Below are positions 1 through 6,539 of a stretch of 12,404 bases of DNA, piece by piece. Below the pieces are notes generated by a model that was not told the DNA's origin, did not search any database, and saw only the letters and a list, made by a program, of their open reading frames with translations. The position numbers were made by a program, and so were the translations under genes. The DNA lies in contig JAKACI010000020.1 of assembly GCA_021821565.1 (NCBI GenBank), positions 1-12,404 on the forward strand, written 5' to 3'. This DNA comes from a bacterium (lineage in GTDB: Bacteria; SZUA-79; Acidulodesulfobacterales; Acidulodesulfobacteraceae). Numbering within the stretch: the first letter of the stretch is position 1; each line of letters begins with the position of its first letter.

Positions 1-64
1 TTAAAATCTTTTTTATTTTTAATTTTATTTCAAAGATTTTATAGTTTAATTTTATGGATATTTG

Positions 65-997
65 ATGAAAATACTTGTTACAGGCGGAGCGGGATTTATC
101 GGCAGTCATGTTGCCGATATGCTTATTGCAAAAAACCATGATGTTATTATAATTGATAATCTTTCAAGCGGTTTTGAATATAATGTTAATCACGAAGCAA
201 AATTAATAAAGGCGGATATTACCGATTTTGGAATAGTTGAAAAAATATTTACGGAAGAAAAACCGGAAATAATATACCATTTCGCAGCGCAGATAGATGT
301 CAGAAAATCAGTTTCAGACCCGTTATTTGACGCTAAAACAAATATTATGGCGACACTCAATTTAATTAAACTTTCCAATGATTTTAAAGTCAAAAAATTT
401 ATATTTTCATCAACAGGAGGCGCTATATACGGTGATACAGACGATAGACCGACTAAAGAAAATCATCCTGAATGGCCTTTGTCTCCTTATGGAATTGCAA
501 AGCTTGCAACCGATAAATTTTTAAATTACTATTTTGAAATTTTTGGGCTCAAATACGTGTCTTTGCGTTATGGCAATGTTTACGGTCCGAGGCAAAATCC
601 TCATGGGGAAGCAGGAGTCGTAGCTATATTTTTAAATAAGATGCTTAATAATGAACAGCCGATTATTAACGGAGACGGCAATCAAACCCGCGATTATGTT
701 TATATAGAAGATGTCGTGAATTCAAATATTATTGCTTTAGAAAACTTTGATAAAGTTGGAATATATAATGTCGGAACATCATTGGAAATTAGCGTAAATG
801 ATTTATTTAAAGAAATTAACAAAAATTTTGACAATAAATTTAAAGAAATCCATGGTTCTGCCAAGCTCGGGGAACAAAAAACAAGCTGTCTAAGTTATGA
901 AAAAATTGAAAAAGAGATGAGTTTTACGCCAAAAACTAATTTTAGCGAAGGTATTAAAAAAACATACGAGTGGTTTAAGAAAACAAATAGCAAATAA
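65..997 (+). CDS. NAD-dependent sugar-nucleotide epimerase (GalE-type extended SDR)
   Basis: This is a 310-residue extended short-chain dehydrogenase/reductase, most like UDP-glucose/UDP-GlcNAc 4-epimerases that interconvert sugar nucleotides for surface polysaccharide or galactose metabolism in the cytoplasm. The Rossmann motif GGAGFIG places glycines at 7, 10 and 13. Asp31 ends the second strand and should bind the adenosine ribose, and Asp51 fits the adenine-contact position. The catalytic set is visible as Thr117 (in SSTGGAIYG), Tyr142 and Lys146 (YGIAK). RYGNVYGPRQ (168-177) and TRDYVYIEDV (208-217) are typical substrate-domain motifs. Length is normal for the family. ATG 65 is preferred over TTG 62 because a GGA lies 6 bases before it. 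The gene is first in a run of three + strand genes. The exact sugar substrate cannot be decided; GalE-like is the best class, and other epimerases or dehydratases are possible. Confidence 0.9.
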   Translation: MKILVTGGAGFIGSHVADMLIAKNHDVIIIDNLSSGFEYNVNHEAKLIKADITDFGIVEKIFTEEKPEIIYHFAAQIDVRKSVSDPLFDAKTNIMATLNLIKLSNDFKVKKFIFSSTGGAIYGDTDDRPTKENHPEWPLSPYGIAKLATDKFLNYYFEIFGLKYVSLRYGNVYGPRQNPHGEAGVVAIFLNKMLNNEQPIINGDGNQTRDYVYIEDVVNSNIIALENFDKVGIYNVGTSLEISVNDLFKEINKNFDNKFKEIHGSAKLGEQKTSCLSYEKIEKEMSFTPKTNFSEGIKKTYEWFKKTNSK

Positions 998-1062
998 AAA
1001 ATAAGTATAACAAATAATTATATATTATATAATATAAACAATAATCATAACAATTCATAATA

Positions 1063-2400
1063 ATGACTGCAAATGAACGAAAAACAATTTCTCTCTTGAG
1101 CTTATCCCATTTTTTTTGTCATGTTGCGATACTTACATTCCCCGCAATTTTAATTCTTTTAAAGGAAAAATTTCATGTGAGCTTTGCAACTCTCGGCATT
1201 ATTGCAGGGATATATCTGTTTTTATTTGGAGCAGGGTCTTTACCCGTCGGTTTTATCGCAGATAAGGTAAATAAAAATTTTCTGCTCAAGGTTTATTTAA
1301 TTGGAATGTCGCTAAGCGCATTTTTAGCAGCTTTACTCGGAAATTTTTATATCTTTGCTATGTTTATTATATTAATGGGTTTAATCGGGAGTATTTACCA
1401 TCCTGTCGGTTTAAGCATTATGTCTTTTGTGAAAACCGATAAATTAAGAGGTTTTGCTATTCACGGGATAGCAGGAACATTGGGAGTAGCATTAAGCGCA
1501 GCATTTGCAGGATTTTTAGGCTATTATTTTGGTTATAATGCGCCTTATTTAGCGCTGGGTTTGATTTTTTTATTTATATTTGTTTACTCTTTTTTTGTAA
1601 AAATTGAGTCAAACAAAATAGAAAATATAAAAAATAGCAATGATACTATAAATAATATAAATAGAAACAATAATATAAATAGAAACAATAATTCAAACAA
1701 TAATATAAACATAAATAAGATAAATTTAAATAGCGGTAATAACTATGAAAATTATTTAGAAAGCAAGAATACCAACTTACTTACAAATATTAAAAGCTTT
1801 TTCAATGATTTTTTTCACAGGAATATAGTATTTATTTTTATAGTTGAATTTTTAAACGGTTTTGTTTTTCAAGGCGTATTTTCATTTTTGCCTGCTTATA
1901 CTGGTATAGAATTGAAAAATTTTTTATTTTTTCATAATCAAACTGTTGCGGCAGGCAGTTTTTATGTAACGATAGCATTATTAGTCGGAGTCTTATTTCA
2001 ATATTCAAGCACTTATATTACAAAAAGATATAAACCAAACAGAGTATTTTCCGTTTTAGTTTTAATATCTGGAATATTCATTCTAATTTCAGGTTTTACG
2101 GGAGGTTTAATTTTATTTTTTTCTATACTGCTTTTTGCCGCATTTGATTTTTCTATAAATCCTATATCAAATCTTTTAATAAGCAGAAATGCCAAAGAAT
2201 ATTACAGGTCTACCGCTTACGGAATATTTTTTTTCGCAGGATTTGGCATCGGCTCTATAGCTGCGCCTATAGGCGGATTTATAGCCAGCAGTTTTAAATT
2301 AAGCGATGCTTTTGTATTTTATGGAATTATCGCATTGATTTCATTTGTTATATCTATTGCTATTACTAATTATAATGTTGATGAAACAGGGACGAATTAA
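1063..2400 (+). CDS. Major facilitator superfamily transporter with Asn-rich central loop
   Basis: The 445-residue protein has two bundles of hydrophobic helices (roughly residues 8-180 and 252-440) separated by a long polar loop, which is the 6+6 layout of MFS carriers in the inner membrane. The loop after helix 2 contains GFIADKVNK (63-71), a variant of MFS motif A. GSIYHPVGLSIM (109-120) resembles the GxxxHP motif of the fosmidomycin-resistance (Fsr)-like MFS branch, suggesting drug or metabolite efflux; the substrate is not readable. The central loop (about 184-238) is mostly Asn with Ile, Lys and Arg and is encoded by AT repeats. No Shine-Dalgarno sequence precedes ATG 1063; the 65-base upstream gap is almost pure A/T and contains a TATAAT at 1028-1033. 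The gene could be read through from the epimerase gene or have its own promoter. Confidence 0.88.
   Translation: MTANERKTISLLSLSHFFCHVAILTFPAILILLKEKFHVSFATLGIIAGIYLFLFGAGSLPVGFIADKVNKNFLLKVYLIGMSLSAFLAALLGNFYIFAMFIILMGLIGSIYHPVGLSIMSFVKTDKLRGFAIHGIAGTLGVALSAAFAGFLGYYFGYNAPYLALGLIFLFIFVYSFFVKIESNKIENIKNSNDTINNINRNNNINRNNNSNNNININKINLNSGNNYENYLESKNTNLLTNIKSFFNDFFHRNIVFIFIVEFLNGFVFQGVFSFLPAYTGIELKNFLFFHNQTVAAGSFYVTIALLVGVLFQYSSTYITKRYKPNRVFSVLVLISGIFILISGFTGGLILFFSILLFAAFDFSINPISNLLISRNAKEYYRSTAYGIFFFAGFGIGSIAAPIGGFIASSFKLSDAFVFYGIIALISFVISIAITNYNVDETGTN
1651..1710 (+). repeat. 18-bp/12-bp AT tandem repeat inside the MFS gene
   Basis: Two identical copies of aataatataaatagaaac lie at 1651-1668 and 1669-1686. 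They are followed by two shortened 12-base versions (aataattcaaac at 1687-1698 and aataatataaac at 1699-1710). All units are multiples of three, so copy-number changes keep the reading frame and only lengthen or shorten the Asn-rich cytoplasmic loop between helices 6 and 7. Seen directly. Confidence 0.9.
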
Positions 2401-2415
2401 ATCAATATGTTTTTA

Positions 2416-2424
2416 TGATATAAT
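2416..2424 (+). promoter_or_regulatory. Possible extended -10 promoter for the antiporter gene
   Basis: TGATATAAT is an exact extended -10 element (TGnTATAAT). It lies 42 bases before ATG 2467, in the gap after the MFS gene. No good -35 is visible, which extended -10 promoters can tolerate. In such AT-rich DNA a chance match is possible. Confidence 0.35.
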
Positions 2425-2466
2425 TTTAATAAATAGTTAATAATTATTATTATAAAATAAAATATT

Positions 2467-3915
2467 ATGCATGGAAGCCACTATATAGTAATTACGGCAA
2501 TAATTTTACTTTCAATTGCCTCTATCGGAGGAATTTTAACAAATTATTTGAAAATTCCTTATACTTCATTGCTTGTCTTAATAGGTCTTGCTGTAGGTAT
2601 CTTTCATATTTTTCCATATTTAAAGATAACGCCTTCTTTAATATATTATGTATTTCTTCCTATTATTATTTTTGAAGGGGCTGTTAATATTAAAATCGGT
2701 CCTTTAATAGCAAATGCTCTGCCTATAGGTATATTATCTATATTCGGAACTATTTTTTCCGCAATTTTTATAGGCGTTTTATTTCATTTTATTTTAGATT
2801 TTCCGCTAAAACAATCTTTAATTTTCGGCGCTATTATAACCCCTACCGATCCTATTTCAATACTTGCTTTATTGAAACATAAGATAGCAAAAAAATCAGG
2901 TTATAATGATTACGACAATAATTATAACGATGTTGAGTATATTAAAAATATAGATAATAATATAAATAAAAATATAAACGAAAAAAAACAAAATTATAAT
3001 AATTATAATACCGATACTAATAAAAATTATGCGGTCGGTTATAATGGCGACAATAATAGCGAACATAGCCTTGGCGAAGGTATTAAAACAGTTTTGGAAG
3101 GCGAAAGTTTATTTAATGACGGAATAAGCCTTGTTTTATTCGAAGTTTTTTTAGGTTTAAACTTGCACAACGCAGGATTAATTTTTTTAAAAGGGAATGT
3201 TTTAAATATATTTAAATATATTTTTCAAATAATCGGAACTTCAGCATTACATTTTTTATATGAAGGGTTAGTAGGTTCAATACTCGGTATTTTACTCGGT
3301 TATTTAGTATCGTTTATATTGTCTATTACAGCGGATTATTTAACCGAAATTATGATATCTCTTCTTTTAGCTTATATATCTTTAATAATAGCATATTATT
3401 TAAATGTATCTTTTATTATGTCGATTATATTTGGCGGAATAGTTCTTGCAAATTACGGGTTTAAGAAAAAAGTCTCAAGTCATGCATTAGAAGTTTTCCC
3501 TTTTGTTATTGAATATATGACTTTTGTAATAAATTCTATTTTATTTTTAATCATAGGAATAGAAATGAATTTGTTTAAAATTTTAAATTTATGGATTATT
3601 TCTATATTTATTATAATAATTGTAATATTATCGCGATTCATTGCGATATATTTGTTTTCGCCTATGATAAACAAAATTCAAAATAAGTTTAAAATATTTT
3701 CAAAAAGCATAAAATTAAATAAACAGTATAAAAGATTTCTTGTTTTCGGCGGTTTAAGAGGGGCATTGCCGATTGCGATGGCATTATCTTTACCTTTAAA
3801 TTTATATATGAGGTCCACGATAATTACTTATGTTTTTATTACGGTTCTGTTTTCTCTGACGGTGCAGGCAATAGTATTTGATATTTTTTCAAAAAAAGCG
3901 TTAATAAAAGGATAA
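2467..3915 (+). CDS. Na+(K+)/H+ antiporter, CPA1/NhaP family, with Asn-rich insertion
   Basis: This 482-residue polytopic membrane protein exchanges monovalent cations for protons across the inner membrane for pH and salt homeostasis. Family hallmarks in order: LPIIIFEGAVNI (64-75, the usual LPPILFEGA region), TPTDPISILALLK (125-137, ion-site TDP motif), EGESLFNDG (211-219, ion-site ND motif) and GGLRGALPIAMALSLP (428-443, conserved Arg431). The two ion-site motifs normally lie about 25-30 residues apart; here they are about 80 apart because of a polar Asn/Tyr/Lys/Asp-rich stretch (about 146-199). It adds length in an interhelical loop and leaves both motifs intact, so the protein is probably functional. 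No Shine-Dalgarno is visible before ATG 2467. The C-terminus ends soon after the last helix, so there is no large cytoplasmic regulatory domain. Confidence 0.9.
   Translation: MHGSHYIVITAIILLSIASIGGILTNYLKIPYTSLLVLIGLAVGIFHIFPYLKITPSLIYYVFLPIIIFEGAVNIKIGPLIANALPIGILSIFGTIFSAIFIGVLFHFILDFPLKQSLIFGAIITPTDPISILALLKHKIAKKSGYNDYDNNYNDVEYIKNIDNNINKNINEKKQNYNNYNTDTNKNYAVGYNGDNNSEHSLGEGIKTVLEGESLFNDGISLVLFEVFLGLNLHNAGLIFLKGNVLNIFKYIFQIIGTSALHFLYEGLVGSILGILLGYLVSFILSITADYLTEIMISLLLAYISLIIAYYLNVSFIMSIIFGGIVLANYGFKKKVSSHALEVFPFVIEYMTFVINSILFLIIGIEMNLFKILNLWIISIFIIIIVILSRFIAIYLFSPMINKIQNKFKIFSKSIKLNKQYKRFLVFGGLRGALPIAMALSLPLNLYMRSTIITYVFITVLFSLTVQAIVFDIFSKKALIKG
2902..3063 (+). other. Asn/Tyr-rich low-complexity insertion in the antiporter
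   Basis: Codons 146-199 are dominated by aat/aac, tat, aaa and gat and carry no hydrophobic segment. The stretch interrupts the CPA1 core between the TDP and ND motifs. The DNA consists of irregular ataataataa-like units rather than a clean tandem repeat. It matches in style the insertion in the neighbouring MFS gene. Confidence 0.8.
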
Positions 3916-3977
3916 GCTGTTATAGACAAACATATGTAATATGCGTAGAATATAAATTAACTTTATAATAAAAATAA

Positions 3978-4130
3978 AGTAAAATAATTAAGAGAAATGA
4001 GCATAAGAGACATTATTTAATATTTAAAGATTATCCTGAAGATATTGCTGCTAAAGAAATAATAGCCCATATTAAAAAATACTGGGAGCATAATCTTATT
4101 GAAAAGCTTGTTGAATTGAAACAATTTTGA
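3978..4130 (+). pseudogene. Short gene relic, C-terminal fragment of an unrecognised protein
   Basis: One + strand frame stays open for 50 codons and ends at TGA 4128-4130. It reads like real protein, with KDYPEDIAAKEIIAHIKKYW followed by EHNLIEKLVELKQF, which is amphipathic and helix-forming. It has no in-frame ATG, and the frame is closed by TAA at 3975. This looks like the 3' end of a gene whose 5' part was lost, between the antiporter and the toxin-antitoxin island. I do not recognise the family. A chance open frame in AT-rich DNA is the alternative, but the balanced amino-acid content argues against that. The rest of the gap (3916-3977 and 4131-4147) shows nothing else clear. Confidence 0.3.
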
Positions 4131-4147
4131 CCCTTTTACTTTGACTT

Positions 4148-4357
4148 TTATACTTTACCACGTTGAATTTCATTGTATATTTCGTCTACGTTTTTATTTT
4201 TGAATAGTTCGTCTTTTGTGTCTAAATAATCTACTTTTTGATAAGCGGTTTCCCTTAAATAAATTCCTGCTTTCGTAATGCCGAGATTTTTAATAATATC
4301 TTCTAAAATTTCCTTTTTTGTTTCTTGAATATCAGGCATAGCAATATTATTTTGCAT
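4148..4357 (-). CDS. Small hypothetical protein (69 aa), last gene of the toxin-antitoxin cluster
   Basis: This is a 69-residue, mostly helical soluble protein with segments such as ETKKEILEDIIKNLGITKAG and DELFKNKNVDEIYNEIQRG. ATG 4357 is chosen because AGAGG lies 7 bases before it, the best ribosome-binding site in the cluster; GTG 4363 overlaps that site. A separate frame (4360-4464) ends with a TGA two bases before this ATG, the spacing of a translationally coupled gene, so it was probably once the downstream partner of a longer upstream gene. There is no signal peptide, membrane helix or known catalytic motif. Position beside HEPN/MNT genes suggests an accessory or antitoxin-like role, but that is inference only. 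Confidence 0.6.
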   Translation of the reverse strand: MQNNIAMPDIQETKKEILEDIIKNLGITKAGIYLRETAYQKVDYLDTKDELFKNKNVDEIYNEIQRGKV

Positions 4358-4359
4358 TT

Positions 4360-4464
4360 TCACACCTCTATTATTTTAAGTAAAACATCATTGACAAAAT
4401 CTATCGGATTAAACACGGGCGGTTTGCCGTTAGCATAATAAGATAATCCCAATCGCTTTCTATA
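4360..4464 (-). pseudogene. Out-of-frame C-terminal remnant overlapping the truncated MNT gene
   Basis: In a second - strand frame, 34 codons are open and end at TGA 4362-4360. The last part reads YYANGKPPVFNPIDFVNDVL then LKIIEV, which looks like genuine protein. It has no start codon of its own (TAA at 4467-4465 closes it upstream). It overlaps the end of the MNT frame, so a frameshift or small deletion near 4440-4464 could have separated one original gene into these two frames. It could equally be the tail of an unrelated gene joined by deletion. Confidence 0.35.
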
Positions 4465-4622
4465 TTATAACTCCCTTTTGCTCTTGAACCAAAAAGATAA
4501 ATTTTTAAATATTCAATTCCTAAGTCCTTTAATACCTTTTTTATAGTCAAATCGGCCGAAAGCTTGGCATATTCTTCACGCGCTTTTTGGAATATTAGAT
4601 TTAAATCTTCCTTGTTATGCAT
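4401..4622 (-). CDS. Truncated MNT-type nucleotidyltransferase
   Basis: This 73-residue frame holds the start of a pol-beta-superfamily nucleotidyltransferase fold: an N-terminal helix, then LFGSRAKG (43-50) and SDWDYLI (56-62). The GS pair and Asp57/Asp59 are the nucleotide- and metal-binding motif of MNT antitoxins, which AMPylate HEPN toxins. The frame stops only 11 residues after that motif (tail TANRPCLIR), so the strand with the third acidic residue is missing; full MNTs are usually 95 residues or more. It starts 6 bases after the HEPN stop with AGG 5 bases before the ATG, so it was a coupled HEPN-MNT pair. It is probably a frameshifted or deleted gene and inactive. A genuine minimal MNT is less likely. 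Confidence 0.7.
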   Translation of the reverse strand: MHNKEDLNLIFQKAREEYAKLSADLTIKKVLKDLGIEYLKIYLFGSRAKGSYNIESDWDYLIMLTANRPCLIR

Positions 4623-4628
4623 AATTAC

Positions 4629-5027
4629 CTAATTTTTTATTAAATTTATAATAGACTCTACGCATTTAATGGCTTTTAACGCATCTTCTTTTATGTATGA
4701 TTCTTCAGGAATAAAATCCATATCTCCGTAAAAAGAAAGTTCCCTTTGCCCCCTTAGCCATACAATATCATTTTTTAATTCAGTAATTTTTAAAATTATA
4801 TCTTTTGTAAACAATTGTTCATTTTCTAATATTATTTTTGTTACATCATGCCATTTAGGAGGTTGTATGCCAACTGAAATTAATAAACCTTTTTGCATTA
4901 GTTCAATAATTTCTTGAGATTCCCTGATGACATCGGCATAATCTTCCTTGTCAAGATAGTTAGGCAATACTTCAAATCTAATTTTGCATCTTAAGAAGTA
5001 GCTTTTTGCTAAATCAAGATTTACCAT
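4629..5027 (-). CDS. HEPN-domain protein (PF05168-like), likely partner of an MNT
   Basis: This is a 132-residue all-helical protein. DYADVIRESQEIIELMQKGLL (29-49) matches the conserved second helix of HEPN proteins. GIQPPKWHDV (53-62) is the usual PPK-HDV turn, and RELSFYGDMDF then IPEESY (95-111) matches the RExAFYGD-IPPEELY signature of the HEPN branch common in archaea and AT-rich bacteria. HEPN toxins are often RNases using an RX4-6H motif. The only histidine here is His60 and no Arg lies 5-7 residues before it, so that motif is absent. It may be a non-catalytic or differently acting HEPN. The gene is followed at 6 bases by the truncated MNT gene and preceded by a complete MNT. No clear ribosome-binding site is visible at ATG 5027. 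Confidence 0.8.
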   Translation of the reverse strand: MVNLDLAKSYFLRCKIRFEVLPNYLDKEDYADVIRESQEIIELMQKGLLISVGIQPPKWHDVTKIILENEQLFTKDIILKITELKNDIVWLRGQRELSFYGDMDFIPEESYIKEDALKAIKCVESIINLIKN

Positions 5028-5063
5028 AAATTTATTGTAAATTTATAACTGGCATAGTTTTGG

Positions 5064-5573
5064 TTATAATTTATTTATTATATTGTTCATTTTATAATAG
5101 GGCATTGATTTATTAACGCAGTCAATTTTATTATCATCCTTGAATTTTTTTAATTTTAAAGCAAATTCTTTAAATGTGTTACTTTTATCATAAATAATAG
5201 TAAATTGTTCACTCCAAAGATACGGCAATTCGGGTCTTAATTCATTAAAATTTTTTATAATAGGAGAAATATGAAAATTTGGTCTATGTTTTGTAATTTC
5301 TTTTAATGTGTTTAGTTGATTTTCTATTTGATAATATTCGTTATATTTTTCGTAATTGCTTTTTTTGGTTGATTGTAAAATTATTATGACATCAAGGTCT
5401 GATTCGCAAGTTGACAAATTAGAAGCGTATGATCCAAAAACTACAATAGATAATAATCTTTTATTATAATGCCGTAAAGATTTATCCATGAGTTCATCAA
5501 GGAGTTCAATAATTTCTTTATTTTTTACAGCAGCTTTAAATTGATTTTTTTTTGATTCATTAACGTTTTGCAT
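5064..5573 (-). CDS. Nucleotidyltransferase-domain protein (MNT-like, 169 aa)
   Basis: This pol-beta-type nucleotidyltransferase has an N-terminal helical segment, then VVFGSYAS (44-51) and ESDLDVIII (57-65). Gly47-Ser48 form the nucleotide-binding turn, and Asp59/Asp61 are the metal ligands. The strand that often carries the third acidic residue reads FHISPIIKNFNEL (100-112); an SPII-type strand followed by a helix and YDKSNTFKEF (128-137) is typical of HEPN-associated nucleotidyltransferases. Residues 130-169 add a basic helical tail. The gene lies 43 bases after vapC and 36 bases before the HEPN gene, all on one strand, so one transcript is likely. No ribosome-binding site is evident. It may neutralise the neighbouring HEPN protein by adding nucleotides, but a stand-alone role cannot be excluded. 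Confidence 0.8.
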   Translation of the reverse strand: MQNVNESKKNQFKAAVKNKEIIELLDELMDKSLRHYNKRLLSIVVFGSYASNLSTCESDLDVIIILQSTKKSNYEKYNEYYQIENQLNTLKEITKHRPNFHISPIIKNFNELRPELPYLWSEQFTIIYDKSNTFKEFALKLKKFKDDNKIDCVNKSMPYYKMNNIINKL

Positions 5574-5616
5574 TTTTATTATTAAATTATTATAATTTAA
5601 TTAAAAATAGATAATT

Positions 5617-6033
5617 TCAGGGACTCCTGACATCAAGCCCTTTTATTCTTTTAAAGTCTTTATTGTCGTAAGTGTATACGACGGATATTCCCATAGCAAA
5701 TCCCCAATAAGACATCAGGGCATCGCCAAATTTAATATTGCTGCCCGCATATTCGGAAATAGCATTTCTAAAAATGTCCTCCGATTCTATTTTAAACTCT
5801 GGAGTATTTAAAATAGCCTCTACCAGTTCTTTTATTGTTTCTTTTGGAAGCTTATAAACTTTTTCTAAAACAAATACCGTTTCTATAAGAGCAATGGGTA
5901 ATATATATAAAGACAAACCGTTATGTTTTGACTCTTTAATCAATGCGATTGAATTTTTTCTTTTATTGTCATCGTCTTTAACTAATATTCGTAATATAAC
6001 GCTTGTATCGACGAATGCTTTATTTATAATCAT
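5617..6033 (-). CDS. vapC: PIN-domain toxin ribonuclease, VapC family
   Basis: This is a 138-residue PIN-domain protein, the expected size for VapC toxins, which cleave tRNA or rRNA with Mg2+. The acidic active-site residues are all present: Asp9 (FVDTSV), Glu51 (ALIETVFVL), Asp104 (KFGDAL) and Asp123 (TYDNKDF). The toxin should therefore be active when free of its antitoxin. ATG 6033 is preferred to the upstream TTG 6045 because it begins the conserved first strand and overlaps the vapB stop by 14 bases, the usual coupled arrangement. Together with the AbrB-fold gene just upstream it forms a complete type II module. Confidence 0.92.
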   Translation of the reverse strand: MIINKAFVDTSVILRILVKDDDNKRKNSIALIKESKHNGLSLYILPIALIETVFVLEKVYKLPKETIKELVEAILNTPEFKIESEDIFRNAISEYAGSNIKFGDALMSYWGFAMGISVVYTYDNKDFKRIKGLDVRSP

Positions 6034-6253
6034 TTGCAGTCTCAACTATAGCCTGTTCTATCATCTTATCTATGCTTATGCCAAGATTTGGCAATGTACC
6101 TTCATAATCCAATATAGTTTTCGTTTTTTTTAAAATTATCTCGTTGTTTTTTTCTTCAAGTATAAGAGGGTCTCCGACATCTATGCCAAGTCTTCCCCTG
6201 ACATTTTTAGGAAGAGTAATTTGTCCTTTAGGTAAAACCTTAATAGTCTGCAT
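6020..6253 (-). CDS. vapB: AbrB/SpoVT-fold antitoxin, VapB family
   Basis: This is a 77-residue protein. The N-terminal half, with KVLPKGQITLPKNVRGRLGI (5-24) then GDPLILEE and NEIILKK, is a swapped-hairpin AbrB/MazE DNA-binding domain, the classic VxxKGQITLPKxxRxxLGI pattern. The C-terminal half (about 46-77) is the segment that wraps and blocks the PIN toxin. It overlaps vapC and is the first gene of the cluster, so it should neutralise VapC and repress its own promoter. Two palindromes between 6279 and 6322 are the likely binding sites. The AAGGA at 6270-6266 (reading on the - strand) is about 13 bases from ATG, too far for a strong ribosome-binding site. Confidence 0.92.
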   Translation of the reverse strand: MQTIKVLPKGQITLPKNVRGRLGIDVGDPLILEEKNNEIILKKTKTILDYEGTLPNLGISIDKMIEQAIVETANDYK

Positions 6254-6278
6254 AATTTTAAGTTTATCCTTTTAAATT

Positions 6279-6305
6279 TTGAATTAATTTAACTAATTAA
6301 TTCAA
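6279..6305. promoter_or_regulatory. Second inverted repeat in the vapBC leader
   Basis: TTGAATTAAT (6279-6288) and ATTAATTCAA (6296-6305) are exact reverse complements with a 7-base spacer. The pair lies just downstream of the predicted start site. It could be a second VapB operator, or an RNA hairpin in the leader. It is AT-rich, so chance is not fully excluded, but ten exact pairs is long. Confidence 0.45.
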
Positions 6306-6312
6306 TTACTAA

Positions 6313-6322
6313 TTGTATACAA
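6313..6322. promoter_or_regulatory. Palindromic operator candidate TTGTATACAA
   Basis: A perfect 10-base palindrome overlaps the downstream edge of the vapBC -10 box and the predicted start site, where a repressor would block RNA polymerase. GTATAC-centred palindromes are known among VapB-family operators. Self-repression by the VapBC complex is the inferred use. Confidence 0.55.
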
Positions 6323-6349
6323 GATAGCACTAAATTAATTATATGTCAA
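6321..6349 (-). promoter_or_regulatory. Sigma-70-type promoter of vapBC
   Basis: On the - strand a perfect -35 TTGACA (6349-6344) is followed after exactly 17 bases by TATCTT (6326-6321), giving a predicted start near 6314 and a leader of about 60 bases before vapB. This is the best promoter match in the window and is well placed for the toxin-antitoxin genes. Confidence 0.7.
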
Positions 6350-6539
6350 TTTATTTTTTTACTACCGATGATTAATTTCGGAAATTATGAAATAATAATG
6401 CCGCACCTGAATTTACTATTCTAATTCGCTTAATTTTAGATATATTAATGCCGCAAAAAATTTATTAAAATATACAAATTTATTATTTATGAAATTGCTT
6501 TAGAAACAATAAAAAATTTAGAAGAAAATTAAAATAATT
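6350..6539. other. Intergenic stretch between vapBC promoter and the small exported-protein gene
   Basis: There is no convincing gene here. The word aatgccgca occurs twice (near 6398 and 6449). A short + strand frame ends YEIALETIKNLEEN before TAA near 6530; it could be the tail of a lost gene but is too short to assign. No terminator with a T-run is seen. Confidence 0.3.

Noticed and set aside
3..40. Inverted repeat AAAATCTT / AAGATTTT before the epimerase gene
   Set aside because: Eight AT-rich bases with a 22-base loop are expected by chance in such DNA and no T-run follows.
1021..1036. 16-base perfect palindrome TATATTATATAATATA before the MFS gene
   Set aside because: It is made only of A and T in an AT-rich gap; symmetry by chance or as a simple promoter region is more likely than a specific operator.
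1612..1776. Asn-rich repeat as a CRISPR-like array
   Set aside because: The units are contiguous without spacers, in frame with a gene, and much too short.
3960..3980. ACTTTA/TAAAGT stem as a terminator after the antiporter gene
   Set aside because: It has six weak pairs with a 9-base loop and no T-run; stability would be very low.
5894..6133. 79-codon + strand frame over vapC/vapB
   Set aside because: It is antisense to two well-supported toxin-antitoxin genes and has biased, hydrophobic composition with no family signature.
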